This document shows positions 9,165-21,031 of a stretch of 64,000 nucleotides of DNA, one piece after another. Position 1 is the first letter of the stretch. The number at the start of each line of letters is the position of its first letter. The notes beneath the pieces are model-generated. The model did not search any database. It worked only from the letters and a program-made list of their open reading frames with translations, and had not been told where the DNA came from. Position numbers and translations under genes: made by a program. Origin of the DNA: Hemileia vastatrix (Eukaryota; Basidiomycota; Pucciniomycetes; Pucciniales; Zaghouaniaceae); NCBI GenBank assembly GCA_030280995.1, contig JASXTE010000001.1:32669700-32733699 (forward strand), read 5' to 3'.

Positions 9165-10000
9165 CTTAATATTTTCTCAATATCTTTCCTATTCATTGGT
9201 AAAGCAGGGTATGGTTTCTTTTTAAGACTAGCATGAATATTATCCATATCACAGGTTAAACTAATTTTCATCTCATGATCTTTTATAATGCCAAGTTCAT
9301 TTGTACCATGTGCAAAAGCCATTGGAAATTCTTTGATTAAGTCTAAAATATTTGTCTTCTCAGCTTCACTTATCTGAGTGCCAAATGATGCTTTTGAAAT
9401 TTCTGTCTCCAGAAGTTCCATCTCATTGGATTCTCTTCCTTTGCACAGAATATTTATCACTGACTCAATGTGAAAGACTGTGTTAAAAGAAAATATTTCA
9501 AATTTACTTTTACCATTCATGCCAATTGTAAAATTGTTATTAGGAGGGTCTAATTTCACACCAAACTTAGTCAGAATGTCATTTCTAATGATAAAAAAGT
9601 TACTACAATTAGTATTATCCATTACTACAAAGTCAAAAGTTACTCTAAAATAAACATTTTGATGTTTAAAGAAAACAGCAGCTTTGTATCTACCAATTGG
9701 GTGTAGTACTGATCCAAAACCTCTCCAATTTTTACTTTGAAGGGGTTCAAGATTTGACTTATACTCACTATCCATTTTCTGTAATGTATTTGTAGAAACA
9801 ACAGAACCAGCAGCTCCTGTGTCCAATACTATATTTACATTTTCACCAGAAATGATAGCTGGAACAGCGATAGGTGTCATTTTTAAGTTATCAGCTTGTA
9901 CATCCTTAATGATTTCAGCATCCTCAAAATTCATCAAAGATTCATTTGAGTCCATATTCAATATTAAATTTTCAAAGATGGACAAATCATCTTCCAACAT
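9155..10000 (-). pseudogene. Family 2 aspartic protease region (copy 2a)
   Basis: A 281-residue open segment carries the retroviral protease box VLDTGAAGSVV (near residue 55-65, about 9835-9805). It runs into the spacer before RT, whose PYPALPMNRKDIEK stretch is the usual RT entry. This part is still open, so calling it a pseudogene rests on the broken frames on both sides. Confidence 0.75.
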
Positions 10001-10148
10001 ACAGACTTCATTTTCATCACTACATGAGATATTACTGTCTTAATCACTTGAATCTTAACTTTTTTCTGTTTTAATTTCAATTTCAGATTCATGTTTATTT
10101 TCAACAATATTTATGTTTTTCTCACATTTGTGACCTTTAACCCAAGGC

Positions 10149-10838
10149 TTAATTACACTTATAAAAAGTATTAGTTTCATACTTTTTAGGTACTACAGGT
10201 GCAGTAGGTTTTTTCTGCTTCTCCTGAAGTGTTTTTGAATTCTGATTTTTAACAGGCTCAATATTTTGTTTATAAGTGGTATCACTTGCTTCATATTTAT
10301 GGTTTAACAATATTTCATTACAAATATTAATATATTCAGAATATTCAGTAACATTGATTGTTCTAGCTACAACAATGTCCCTTACAGATATAGGTAATTT
10401 ATATATTATCTTATCTTTCCATAAGTTAAAATCCATGTTTGGATCAATTGCTTTTAATATTTTATGTAAATTCATTAAAAATACCATAGGTTTGTCACCA
10501 TTCAATGGATTGTACCTAGTTTTCTCATATAGTCTTTGCTGAGTGAGCCTGAATTTAGAACCTCCAAATTGTTTTTCAATTAGTTGTTTCCATTCAGCCC
10601 AAGAGTAATCTTTACCCTCACTTAGTACAGCTTCAAACCATAATAAAGCAACATCTTTAAATAAAGAAATTAATTTTGAAGTTATTTCTTCATCTGGTAA
10701 CTTATATGAGAATTTTAAGTTGTCAATTCTTTGGATAAAATGTTGCCAATCAGAGCTGGCTTCCCCATCATAAGTTGGGTACTGATCTATCTTAGGCCAG
10801 TTCTTCTGATTGGATTTTGTTTCACTAATCATAGGTAA
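10149..10838 (-). pseudogene. Family 2 gag, capsid-like part (copy 2a)
   Basis: The segment has the retrotransposon gag signature (WPKIDQYPTYDG..., LPDEEITSKLISLFKDVALLWFEAV, WKQLIEKQFGGSKF) and runs towards a zinc knuckle that is broken by stops near 10150 (FYKCN then a stop). Copy 2b preserves CFKCRKPWQKGH at the same place. Upstream the reading frame is interrupted by a solo LTR. Confidence 0.8.
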
Positions 10839-11643
10839 TGTCACGTGCCATGTGACACTGGAGGCAAAAGTAGCTCATTAAATCAATACTAAAGGGTTCA
10901 AATCCATACTCGAAGCGCAGAAAGCAACTCTCCATAGCAACTGCGACTTTCCTTTGTGTACTCGCTATTCAATTGAGCTAGCCTAAAACTCTAAATCTAA
11001 ATTAGTCAATCTCTCAATAGTGTGTCTTAGTCTTTTTCCCAATAAGCGACGCACAGCGCGATAGTTAATATAATAGTACATTAAAAGGGTTCATGAAATG
11101 TCTGTGGGTTATTAAGGGGTAGTGAGCATGGACGGAATGGTTAGTGAAGGATTAAGGGGTTAACGGATGTTAGTGAGGAGGGTCCAGGTGTAACGGATAT
11201 ATTTTAAATGGTTTGTGGTGTGCGGAATGGTGGATGAGTATAAGGTCAATGCGAGGAGGAGTAAAGGATATAAAAGGGGCTGGGTTTTTTGGTTCGACAT
11301 TCCTTAGAATTAAATTATAAAACGTATTTATAGTTAATAGTGATAAAACTCTAAGTGAAAATCATTATTATTGTATCTTTCTTTATTTTCTCAATAATCA
11401 TATCTAAATCCTAAATCTTTGATTGTTGAGTTTCCAACCCTTTGTGAGATCTCAAGAATTTTAATATTACCGTTCAATTATATTAGAACCCTTCTTGAAC
11501 ATAACTCGAAGAAGTAGTTCTTCCTTTGAGTCATCTTTGAATCACTTCCTCGAACTATCCCCCTGTGCTTCGAAGAAGTATCTGAACCTTTTATCTCACT
11601 TGCAGGAACATCCTCGACCTTGTGCGTAGGTCGTCCGGTGACA
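10839..11643 (+). repeat. Solo LTR of family 3, inserted in family 2 gag
   Basis: Starts TGTCACGTGCCATGTGACA and ends CGTCCGGTGACA, the reverse orientation of the family 3 LTRs at 38417 and 46058. It is flanked by 5-bp duplications GGTAA (10834-10838 and 11644-11648). It contains the TATA-like GGATATAAAAGGGG near 11267. Taking out the LTR and one GGTAA joins the two gag parts in frame. Confidence 0.92.
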
Positions 11644-11648
11644 GGTAA

Positions 11649-12531
11649 ATTCAATAACTCATTTACTCTGGATAAATGGTCTTGTATCTCCTCTTGCACG
11701 GATTTGTGACTTACATTTGTTTTCTCAGATTTGACACTACCACCAGATGGTTTTACTTGTGGTGGTATGGGGAATGATTGAGATTCATTTTTGCCAATGA
11801 AAGGATTATCATTATACTGATTATACTTATGATTATCCTGATTCATTAGTAGATTAGCAGTTTCAATCTCAACTTTAGTTAATCTTTGTAACAGATCAGA
11901 GACACTCTGATTTGTCTGTGAAAAAGATAACTTTGTTCTTGATTCAGTTTTCAATAAATGTGCTTCATACAACTTTTCTAACTCACAGAATTTGTTTGAA
12001 AGTTCACTATATTTATTACTTAAAAGAATCATACTTAAAAGTTAGAGCTAAGTGTTCATTCTCTAATTCTTTATTTTGTGTTACCAGTTGAGAAATGTTC
12101 AATGTTAAGGACAAAATTGTATCACTTGTGAGCTTAATTGTCTGTTCCTCACAATCAGTCATTCTATTCCATAATGCTGAAAGATTTCTATGGACAGTTG
12201 GGTTATTATTATAATACTCCATGTCTTCCTTCTCAAATTTTTCACTGTTTTGTGAACTTCTCATCTCACTAGTAAGTGGTGGCAACTGAGGGTTAACTGT
12301 ATTATTATTATAAATAGTACTGTTGTTATTGACAAAAGATAAGTCAGGTGTATCTACATCAAAACCTAATTTTCTCAAGTCCTCCTCAATTTTCTGTACA
12401 GATTTTACATCAATAATATTATAATGATAATAATTAATGAAAGCCAAAAGCAAAGACATAGTAATAGCATGTTGACTTTTTAAATATATATATATATATA
12501 TATATGTATATATTAAATTAGGAACTGTCAA
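11649..12531 (-). pseudogene. Family 2 gag N-terminal coiled-coil part (copy 2a)
   Basis: Two overlapping open segments (12531-12016 and 12032 to the LTR) are offset by a frameshift. They encode a Leu/Asn/Glu-rich helical region with heptad-like spacing (for example LSALWNRMTDCEEQTIKL, SELSNKFCELEKLYEAHLL). Copy 2b has a comparable coiled-coil segment at 50464-49463. The first residues before MSLLLAF read through an AT microsatellite and are probably not coding. Confidence 0.6.
12483..12505. repeat. (AT)n microsatellite
   Basis: About 11 AT units at the 5' margin of copy 2a. Confidence 0.9.
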
Positions 12532-12876
12532 TTTAGGAGGACATGAAGCAGTAATGGAAATGAGTGAAATTAATATAAAAAAAGTGATGAACTTTTTTAT
12601 TAAACTTTTCCTAAAGATTTATCAATGGTAGTAACATGCTCTAATATAATATAATGTGGTATAATATAATGTGTTCCGGTGTAATTTAATGTAATGTGGT
12701 GTAATTTAATGTGATAGGATCATATAGTATAATATCAGGTCAAATAAAGAAGACAAAGTAATGTGATGTCTTATCTTTCTTAACACACATACATATATTC
12801 GAGACATAACAAAATAAAAGAATAAAAATAAACTCTTTTTTTTTTATTATTAAACATCTTACACCACCACTACCTT
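12532..12876. other. Gene-free stretch between copy 2a and the host island
   Basis: AT-rich, with a short tandem repeat at about 12640-12735 of the form TAATNTAATGTGGT. No coding or LTR signal recognised. Confidence 0.6.
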
Positions 12877-13141
12877 TCAAGTGTTAATAATGTGAGAGAT
12901 AGAACCACCCGATTGATGATTAGACTCTTCTAACCCATTAAAAATCCTTGACATCTCCGAATAAATCATTTCCTAATCCAAGAAAGAAAGACAAAAAAAA
13001 AAAAAGAAGAAGAAGAAGAAGAAAAAACAACAACCCCATAATCAGATCATTTATTTGCAAATCAAATAGATTGTTACTTTCTTTTCTTTTTCCGTAGGTG
13101 TGATATTTATATAAAAGTGTACATATATTCCACACTTTAAC

Positions 13142-13204
<63 letters not shown>

Positions 13205-13897
13205 ATGTTATATGTTATATAAATAATGAAAAAAAGAACTTGAAAAAAGTAAAACAAGAAAAAACTTACCAAATTTTCAAGTTCGACGACTACACGAAAA
13301 ACCAAAAACCAAAAAAAAAAAAAAAAAAAAAAACCAAAAACCAAAAAACAAAAAACCAAAAATAAAGAAAATAAAGAACACAGAAAAAAAAAAAAAAAAA
13401 AAAGATGAAATGAAATGAAACGAAACGAAACATTAGTATCAACTCCTTTCTCCCTTTCCCCTCTCACAAAAAAAATAAAATAAATAAAAAATAAAAAAAT
13501 AAAAAAAAAAGGGGGGGGGGGGGGGGAGAAGAGCTTAACGATTTGATGAATGTAACTGAGCTTGAGCAGGTAAACGAGTCGCCAAAACGTTGGATTGATC
13601 GATCGCTAGAGAATACTTTAATTTTTAATTTTTAACCAGTCATGGATGAATGACGAAATTAATTAGAAGTCATGATTTTATCGCCATACATGCATATAAA
13701 CATCCAATTGAATTATTATTATTATTATTTTCAACATAATTTAACATAACATAACATGATGGATGGATGGATGGTTGGATAAACAACAACAACGAAAAAA
13801 AAACAAAAGACGACGCCACTCACCAAACCAACATGAACCCACTCGTTAAAATGATCCATCAACTCATCCGCCGTCGTCAAAAGATCTATTACACACG

Positions 13898-13931
<34 letters not shown>

Positions 13932-14134
13932 AAACGAAACATGGTATAGCGTTAGGTGATTAAGGTGATGGCTATTATATTTTAGTAATTGTTTTAGTAT
14001 TGTTTTTTTTTCGTTATTTTTTTGATCTAGATACTCTCTTATTCTCACTTACCTTGCACTTCCCGCTCATCTTCCCCACAACCATGCGCCCATTCAGCGG
14101 CCATGGCTCCCCCATCAAACATTTCATTCGTCAT
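12877..14134 (-). CDS. Putative five-exon small host gene (111 residues), unknown function
   Basis: Assembled on the minus strand from splice signals: exons 14134-14053, 13885-13824, 13615-13540, 13290-13271 and 12972-12877. Donors are GTAAGT, GTGAGT, GTTAAG and GTAAGT; acceptors are TAG, AAG, TAG and TAG. Exon phases fit throughout (82+62+76+20+96 = 336 bases, 111 residues plus stop). An in-frame TGA lies just upstream of the ATG. Exons 2, 3 and 5 read like ordinary helical protein (TADELMDHFNEW, LATRLPAQAQLH, EMIYSEMSRIFNGLEE). Exon 4 is only 20 bp. The microsatellites of this area fall in the introns (167-298 bp). It lies 158 bp upstream of the CHS5 stop, on the same strand. I do not recognise the family. 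The third exon is least certain (AAG acceptor, GTTAAG donor). Confidence 0.5.
13142..13197. repeat. (CA)n(TA)n compound microsatellite in an intron
   Basis: About 10 CA units followed by about 18 TA units, inside predicted intron 4 of the five-exon gene. Confidence 0.95.
13500..13526. repeat. Poly(A)/poly(G) homopolymer junction
   Basis: A run of A followed by 16 consecutive G on the plus strand, in predicted intron 3. Further poly(A) runs lie near 13310-13335 and 13384-13402. The length is likely to be unstable in sequencing. Confidence 0.9.
13891..13930. repeat. (CA)n(TA)n microsatellite in predicted intron 1
   Basis: CA units followed by TA units, next to the predicted acceptor of exon 2. 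Confidence 0.9.
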
Positions 14135-14292
14135 CTTTCACGATTTGATATTAATCAACACTTGTACCACTTCTTTTATTTTATTTATACTAATAACACT
14201 CGCAATAATACAGACGCAGAAAAAGGGGATGATGGCGTTGGAAGTTGAAGATATATAAAGTGCTCATATGCATATTCAATTCAATTCACTTT

Positions 14293-15656
14293 TCATTCTT
14301 GCCCTCCAGTTAGATCAATTTCCTCAAATCCAGCATCTTTGTCCTTTACATCCTCTGCTGCTACCAGCTCTTGACTAGTCGTACCCTCAACATTTGTCTT
14401 GGGTGATATCCCTTCAGGTGATTCCTGTATCTTATCTCCAACAAAGGAGGGCTTAAATTCAGTCTGGTTCTCACTGCTACTTCCCTTTGCCATCTTTTCG
14501 ACTGGTACCGTCGAATGGCGACTCAAACTCGGACTTGGATTCAGCGTGGTGCTTGGCAGTGAGTTAGACCATGTCACACTGCCTACACTTGGCGGATGAG
14601 TATTACTTCCAATGTAGTGCGCTGCAATCGGTACCATTTTGCGCTCAGCCAAACAGGCCATCAACCACGTCGGCTGGACAACAGGTATCGACTGTTGAAT
14701 CGCTCGCTGGTATTCAAGAGATGGAAATGAGCCTGAACTAGAACTTGTACGTTGATGGGGATGGGGCGCTGTGCACACAAAATGTGTCGTATCAATTTCA
14801 ATCTTGTCGGTCCAACGTCCTCCCAAATCAGCTACCGCTTTTTTGGCCTGCTCAAACAACTCGGCTGGCAACACATGGCCAAAGCAGACATTGATTCCAC
14901 TTGTATCATTCAAATGATGAGTACGAACTTTGATAGTTTTGGAGCTATAAGCTCCAGCAGTCGTTTTCATTAACAATTGAAATTGATAATCCGTATCGAG
15001 ATCCAAGCCTGAGAGTTTGATACAAAGATTGGTGAGAGGATTATTGATCAAGCCGACGCGTTGACCATTTCTCCAAGTTGAAAGATTGATGAGCTTAGCG
15101 GTGGCGAGTTCCAATTTGTCCCATTCGAGAGTGACCGAGGTTTGAGTGACGCCACGTAGCCGCAAGTTGGGTGGTTTGGGTGAATGCCGACCGAATCGGT
15201 CGAGGATTTGTTGCTGAAGATTCCAAAAAGCAGTAGCCTGAGTTTGCTCTGCAGCCTGATTTCTTGAACATTTGATGTTGACAATGGAACCAGGTTCACA
15301 TCCAGGGGGGAGGAGCAAGGAAGGAAATTCGATTAGATGGGCATGAGATCCAATTAAGACAGCAATCTAAGAAGATGATTATTTGAGGATGAAGAGGAAA
15401 GACAATGTTAGAAGAATAGATAAGATTAATCTAGGTATTTTAGGAGTTAGTAGAGAGAAGTGAAAGCTTACGCCAGCATCAATTTTACCACAAGCTTTGA
15501 ATGGTGAGGTGGTTGAGGGAAAAGAGAGGTAGATATTAATGGATAAATAAAAGAAAAGAAAAGAAAAGAAAAGAAAAGAATCTTACTGAAGGTGTAGCTA
15601 GTTTCAGCGTCTAAATCAGCCGGATGGGAGAAGTGATGTAAGCCATTTTGAGACAT
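14293..15656 (-). CDS. CHS5: Chs5-type exomer scaffold (FN3 and BRCT domains)
   Basis: Chs5 is the scaffold of exomer, the coat-like complex that exports chitin synthase Chs3 and other cargo from the trans-Golgi to the plasma membrane. Three exons on the minus strand, 15656-15587, 15494-15472 (23 bp) and 15366-14293, give 388 residues. Introns are 92 bp (donor GTAAGA) and 105 bp (donor GTAAGC). The N-terminus reads ...SYTF, FTCGKIDAG and IAVLIGSHAHLIEFPSLLLPPG, the typical Chs5 opening. FN3 spans about residues 75-165 (PKPPNLRLRGV... to IKVRTHHL) and BRCT about 168-265 (INVCFGHVL..., WLMACLAERK). The tail is Ser-rich and acidic and ends in FEEIDLTGGQE. Yeast Chs5 is longer (about 670 residues) because of a repetitive tail. 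The gene appears intact and is the clearest host gene here. Confidence 0.93.
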
Positions 15657-16264
15657 TGGTTATGCAAAGTAAGTCCAAGGTGGAGTGAGTGTGCTGTTGG
15701 TGGATGAATTGAATTGAATCGAGTTGCATATCGCCCGCTTGACAGTCAGCTTTCTTAGTTTCTCATTCATGTCTGAGACGAAGATTTTCACTGTATTTTA
15801 CCACCATCTCCAACAAACGGGTCACTCCAACTTCATGCCTAAATTGTCCAGTCTTTTTCCTATGAAATCGTTTGAGTTCTCATACCAAAAGATAAGTAGG
15901 ACAGCTAGCTGAAATCTCCTCAGTTTGAATGGAAGTGTCCTGTCCTATCTGTGCAGTCCAATTTATTAGTTGGTTGTTTGTTTTTCTTTTCCCCTTCACC
16001 TAATTTTATCAATCCAATCTGAGAATTGAGCTGCATCTTTTTTCTTTGTTGCAATTCATGCCTGGCTGCTACAGTTGCATATGAATAGTGAGTTGAAAAA
16101 TCTTTACACCTTTTCCAGAAGGAGCTATGAATGAGAATAAAAGCCACAATGTCACCTCTTGAACCCTTTTGAATGACTGGAAGGTGTTGTCTAAAATCAC
16201 ATAAAGGAGGTGCCAATTTAGTATAGTGAAGTAAACTTGAATCCCTATAATTTTGAATGAGTTT
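15657..16264. other. Intergenic, upstream of CHS5
   Basis: Holds the CHS5 promoter region by position. No other gene or repeat recognised. Confidence 0.5.
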
Positions 16265-16638
16265 CAGTTCTGGTAAATCCGCACTTAACTTAAGTGCAGA
16301 TTTCAAAGCAAATCAGCACTTCAATTTTGCAAAAAAGTCACTTACTTCAAAAAATAGGTGTCAGTTATGATTTCAAATCAGCACTTTTTTCCCTTTTTTT
16401 TTTCCCAATTTTTTTTTTTTTTCACAACCACATGTTGTCCACATCATCGCTTCCTTGCCCACCCTGTCCCCGTCACATGAGACACCCAGACCTCCATCCC
16501 CTCATCAATCCTCAGAAAACACTCCTCACTGAGATTCAAAACATTTTTCTTGCAAAATTTCAACCAGGCATGTTTTTTTCCTTCTTTTTTTATATTTTCA
16601 ACCTCTTAACCTCTTTTCTTGTAACATACTAGTTTTAT

Positions 16639-17317
16639 AATGCCTACCAGAAAATCCAACACTCAAAATGCAACTCAAAAAAATGCTACATCACAAAGGT
16701 CTTCCAGTAATGCAAGCCCCTCACCAGAGAAATCTAAGTCTGGACAGCAAAAAAAAGGAAGATTATCTCATCATCATCAACTTCCTCCAAATTGAATCAA
16801 ATTTTGATGCATGTTTTGGATGTAGGAAGTCCACTCAAATTGGGCATCCACCTTCATCAAAGGTCAATGGCTTCTTGTTGATGGAAAATGAAGTAAAAAA
16901 TGAAAACAAAAGGGAGAATTGATATCAATCCTAAGCAAATGAAGGAGAGGTTCAAAAGTTATCAATCCAAATATAAAAAAGGCCCATTTTGCTTCCACTT
17001 CCATTGGATTCAGTATTGATGATGATGATTTGGAGATTGGAATTACAACTGTTTTAGAAAAGCCCAATGTCATGTCTCCTTTCTATGAGGAAATAGATAA
17101 TCTTTTTGTTTCCCGAGTTGATGTCAACCCTTGTTTTATACACAATACTACTAAGGATATAACCTCTGTTTTAAAACCATCAAATAATCCTCCTGACACA
17201 CCTGTACTTCAACAACATCAATCCCCTCCAGCTTCTAACCATTCTTCACCTGCAGATGATCCCAACAATCAAGAAAAACAATTATTTCAGAGTAGATCTG
17301 AGCCCTCAGAGTCCTAA
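16639..17317 (+). pseudogene. Unrecognised coding remnant inside the candidate TIR element
   Basis: Open pieces in shifting frames: a Ser/Lys/Gln-rich start (MPTRKSNTQNATQKNATSQR) and a longer piece at 17030-17317 (MEIGITTVLEKPNVMSPFYE..., ending Pro/Ser/Gln-rich). Composition looks like protein rather than random AT DNA. I do not recognise the family. Confidence 0.3.
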
Positions 17318-18386
17318 ACTTTTAATGTATCTTTACTTTCTCTTTTTTTTATCAATTCTTTGCTAAAATGCGCATTCTATCTTTTCTAGTCTCCTTAATA
17401 CTGACACCTGTGTTAAAATCCTCAACACCATCATAATTTTATCACATCACCAACAATTTAAATTTCTAAATAGTGCAAAGTCTAAAAAAATTCTATATCT
17501 GTTTAAAAAATTTGGAAATACCCTTCCCTGCATTTAATTGAAGCAAGGGGTGGGTATCAACAAATTTTTCTAAGTTATCACTTTTCCATGTCAGATTTAA
17601 AAATTTGGAAATACCCTCCCCTAAATTTTACTGAAGTAAGGGGTAAAGATCACCAAAATTTCATATAATTCCATAAATTAATAAATAAGATAAATCAAAT
17701 TTACTAGTTTTAAAGTAATTAAAATTCCTCAACCCAAAATGCAGACCAAGTCTAGAAACTAAGTTTAAGACTTTTCACAGGTATAGGCTAGATAAACCCC
17801 ATGAAACAATTTAATTTTCTCATGATTACCATTTATACAACACAAGGTTGTTGGCTCATTAATTTAGTTTAGTAAATTGAAATATCAGATTTATTTATTA
17901 AAAAGTAATGAAAGAATAAAAAATATTTGATGACTTTACAAATCCCCAAACATTTTTGATCTACCTAAAGCTTTATTAAATTTATTAGTACAAGAAAGGA
18001 GACAGAATAATTATTTTGTTGCTTACACAAAACATTTTTACCTACTCTAACTATCAACAGAAATGGAGTCTTGAGATCCCAGGTAGGCCCACTAAAATTA
18101 ATGGAAAAAGTTGAATACAGGACTTTCATCTGAAAGTATTGAATAAAACTAGACTGACTATTCTGAATAGTTTGATATAGATCCACCTTCTGCATCAAGA
18201 GCTATAAAACAAAGTAAAAAAAATTGAATAAATGATGTATTGACTTGAAGCAGTTTAATGTGTGAAAATGGATTCAGGAGAGCAATCACTAACTTTGCTC
18301 ATAGTGCATGGATGGGAATATCAATTTGAAACCTTTGGGATTTTGGATATATTGCTTAAAAATGTACTCTACAACATCATTTTTCA
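17318..18386. other. Gene-free AT-rich stretch
   Basis: Contains a short direct repeat (TTTGGAAATACCCTNCCCTNNATTTNANTGAAG, near 17510 and 17600). Nothing else recognised. Confidence 0.5.
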
Positions 18387-18622
18387 CTTCTGCTGTAGAC
18401 AATCCTATAGTACTAGCTAAAGGCCTTCACCTAGGGAGTTGGAGAAAAACCAGAGAGAAAATCACCTGTCCCTTTTGAAAAATAAAGTGAGATTTACCTG
18501 CTAAAGTAAATTGAGTCTTGTTGGCTGAAAACCCCTATTTAACAAACTTGACTGCTTCATCAGTCATAAAAGTAGTCACCAGACAGACTACCAGACCAAA
18601 GAACTGAAATATAGACCAATGT

Positions 18623-19759
18623 TGTCAGTCAGTCGTCTAGAAGAGATAAGAAAAGAGAGAAGAGAAGAGAGGAAGACAAGAAGGTAATAGTGATTGAGAA
18701 ATAAAAGAAATAAAATCAAATGAAATTATTTAATCTATTGAAGAGAAAGCAACGACGAGTGATTTGAGAGGTGACACAAAATTGGTTTTATTAATATTAG
18801 TATTATTTCAAGTAAGGGTTCTGCGCAGCAAACACTTTAATTACTATCAGACTTAAGGCAACCTTTTAATTGTTATATAGAATTTTCAATTAGATTGTAA
18901 TACTAATAAAAAATAATAATAAACGTAATAAAATTATATTTAAATTGTTGAGTGTATAGTAAGTGATGAGCTACAGGGGATTATCCAAGGCCTTTTTATA
19001 GGCAATGGGTCCTCTGAAGCGCTACTATATTTGTAAATACAATAATTATAATAGAATGAAACAAGAATATAAAAGAATAAGTGAAACATAACAATGTAGA
19101 GAAAAATATGAAACAAATAATTAAAAACCCCAATTAAGAATCCAATTTTCCCACAATTAATTCCCAAATCAGTAAGTAAAAATAGTGAATAACTAAACAA
19201 GCCTGGGACATAGGGACTATGAGAAAAATAATTCAAAACAGATTGTACAGTCTGATTTAAGGATTTTTAAGTGAAACAAAGAATATTGTTACACAACAAA
19301 ATATGTAATTAATCTCAATTTAGTATAAATTAATTACTTGTTTTTCCTGACACACTTAAGGGTCAAAAGAAGCGTCATTAATTATTTTTTAATACTATAT
19401 GAAAGGTGTTATTTAATATATAAATTTAAATAATTAATTTAATTATATTATAAGTCAATTTTACACTTATAATTATAATATATGTTTTTAATTAATTAAA
19501 TATAAATTTATAATTATTAAATACATAAAAATTCGCCATTATTTGTAGATTATAAAATATATCATGTTTAATTTAAATGTATAAAAATTTATATAAACAA
19601 TAAAATTAATATAACACTTATATGTAATAAGATACTTATATAATTTTAATATGCAATAAAATATTAATTTATATACATTAAATACAATTCTTACGCCCTC
19701 TTTCAGGTCTTATAAGTTAACATATCATTTACTGGACTCCTGGAATAGCCTGGCTGACA
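18623..19759 (-). repeat. Solo LTR of family 2 type, nested in the family 1 LTR
   Basis: Runs from TGTCAGTCAGTCGTC to AGCCTGGCTGACA with AATGT duplicated on both sides (18618-18622 and 19760-19764). The TATA-like GCCTATAAAAAGGCC lies on the minus strand near 18990. It is AT-rich (alternating TTAAT/ATTAA) in its right half. Confidence 0.92.
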
Positions 19760-19855
19760 AATGTCCACACCAGAGAAAGCAATGACACTTGATGTAGGTT
19801 TCAAAGCCACACCAGAGACAGCAATAATACTTGATATAGATTTCAAGACTATACC

Positions 19856-21031
19856 TGTCAGTGTGTGCTAGTATCTAAGTATAATTTAATAGTAAATATA
19901 AATGGTCCTACTACTTATTGTTAAATGATTTAGCAATTAAAACTCAGTGGAAGACTAATAAAATAGTTATTCTCAATATAAACTCACAATACTTGGATTT
20001 TATGTGTGCTAGAGGTGGAAAATAGAATAATAAAATATAGTTATAGCTTATATAAAGATAATATCAATTTATAAATACTTTATAATATATTTATATATGA
20101 TAATAATTGTTTTATAATGTTTATTTGAAGTGTAGTAAGTAAGTGATGTTTTATAACCCGTCTAAATCTTCCCTTACTTATACCAAAATCCACTGGAGTG
20201 CACAGACCTTTAATCCAGATGATGTCACTGCTATCCCTGGAAATTAAAGCACTGTGAGGGCCCATCACCTCCCCATTGCGTCCACTTCAAGCATTTTCAA
20301 GACCCAGACCTCCAGTAAGTGCCCTCCATCACAATTAATGATACCACAGACCCATACCATAAATGGAATAAACAGATAAAAGTGGATACCATAGATAAAC
20401 AGGTAAAATTACTCATCCAAAGAGTATATAATTAAACCCAAAGCATATTAAGAACCAAATTAACTGTCCAAGCCCCTAATAACATCCCCAAGCATCAATA
20501 TTAACCCTGTCATCATATCCCAACTCATAAATCCATGAAAATCCATCCAAGGAAGCAGATTAAGTTGTCCAAACTGGATATATGCGCCTGAAATAGGTGT
20601 ATATGCTTGTGTAGGCATTTTGAGTCCACTGAATAGGTCCATATGACCTAAAATAATCAGAAAAATAAAGTTTATAGGCTATTAAGAGGTTAAACCCCAC
20701 TTATTGACCTAAATATACATAATATAACTACATATTTCACTGAATATGAGGTTTATGTATACATATAAGCTTATGTATGTCTATAATTACTTAATATTAC
20801 TTAAGATAAGTATATTATGACTCCATTAAAATCTTAATAAGTAATATTAGGCTATGGATAAGCTATTTAAACTACTATAAGTCATATAATAGTTTAATAC
20901 TTATATATATATGTATTATAACCATATATATAAGTATTTTAACCTTATTTTAAGTTATAATCGTAATGTAATTAAGGTTATCTTATTGTAAACATAAGAA
21001 ATACTCAGTCCTGGAGATACCTAGGCTTACA
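19856..21031. repeat. Solo LTR of a fourth family, nested in the family 1 LTR
   Basis: Runs from TGTCAGTGTGTGCTAGTATCT to AGATACCTAGGCTTACA; the ends form an imperfect inverted repeat. ATACC is duplicated (19851-19855 and 21032-21036). Element orientation is not determined and no full-length member occurs in the window. Confidence 0.88.

Larger units (their letters stand above)
7031..12531 (-). mobile_element. Family 2 chromovirus-like Ty3 element, copy 2a (5' part, degenerate)
   Basis: Reading on the minus strand from 12531: coiled-coil gag, capsid-like gag, zinc knuckle, protease, RT, RNase H and integrase, cut at 7031 by the family 1 insertion. The order and sequence match copy 2b (50910-36449). 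A family 3 solo LTR interrupts gag. There are many stops and small frameshifts. I do not recognise an LTR on the 5' side. Confidence 0.85.

Noticed and set aside
13051..13467. Phe-rich 138-residue open frame
   Set aside because: It runs through poly(A), AT and CA microsatellites; only a 20-bp piece of it fits as an exon of the five-exon gene.
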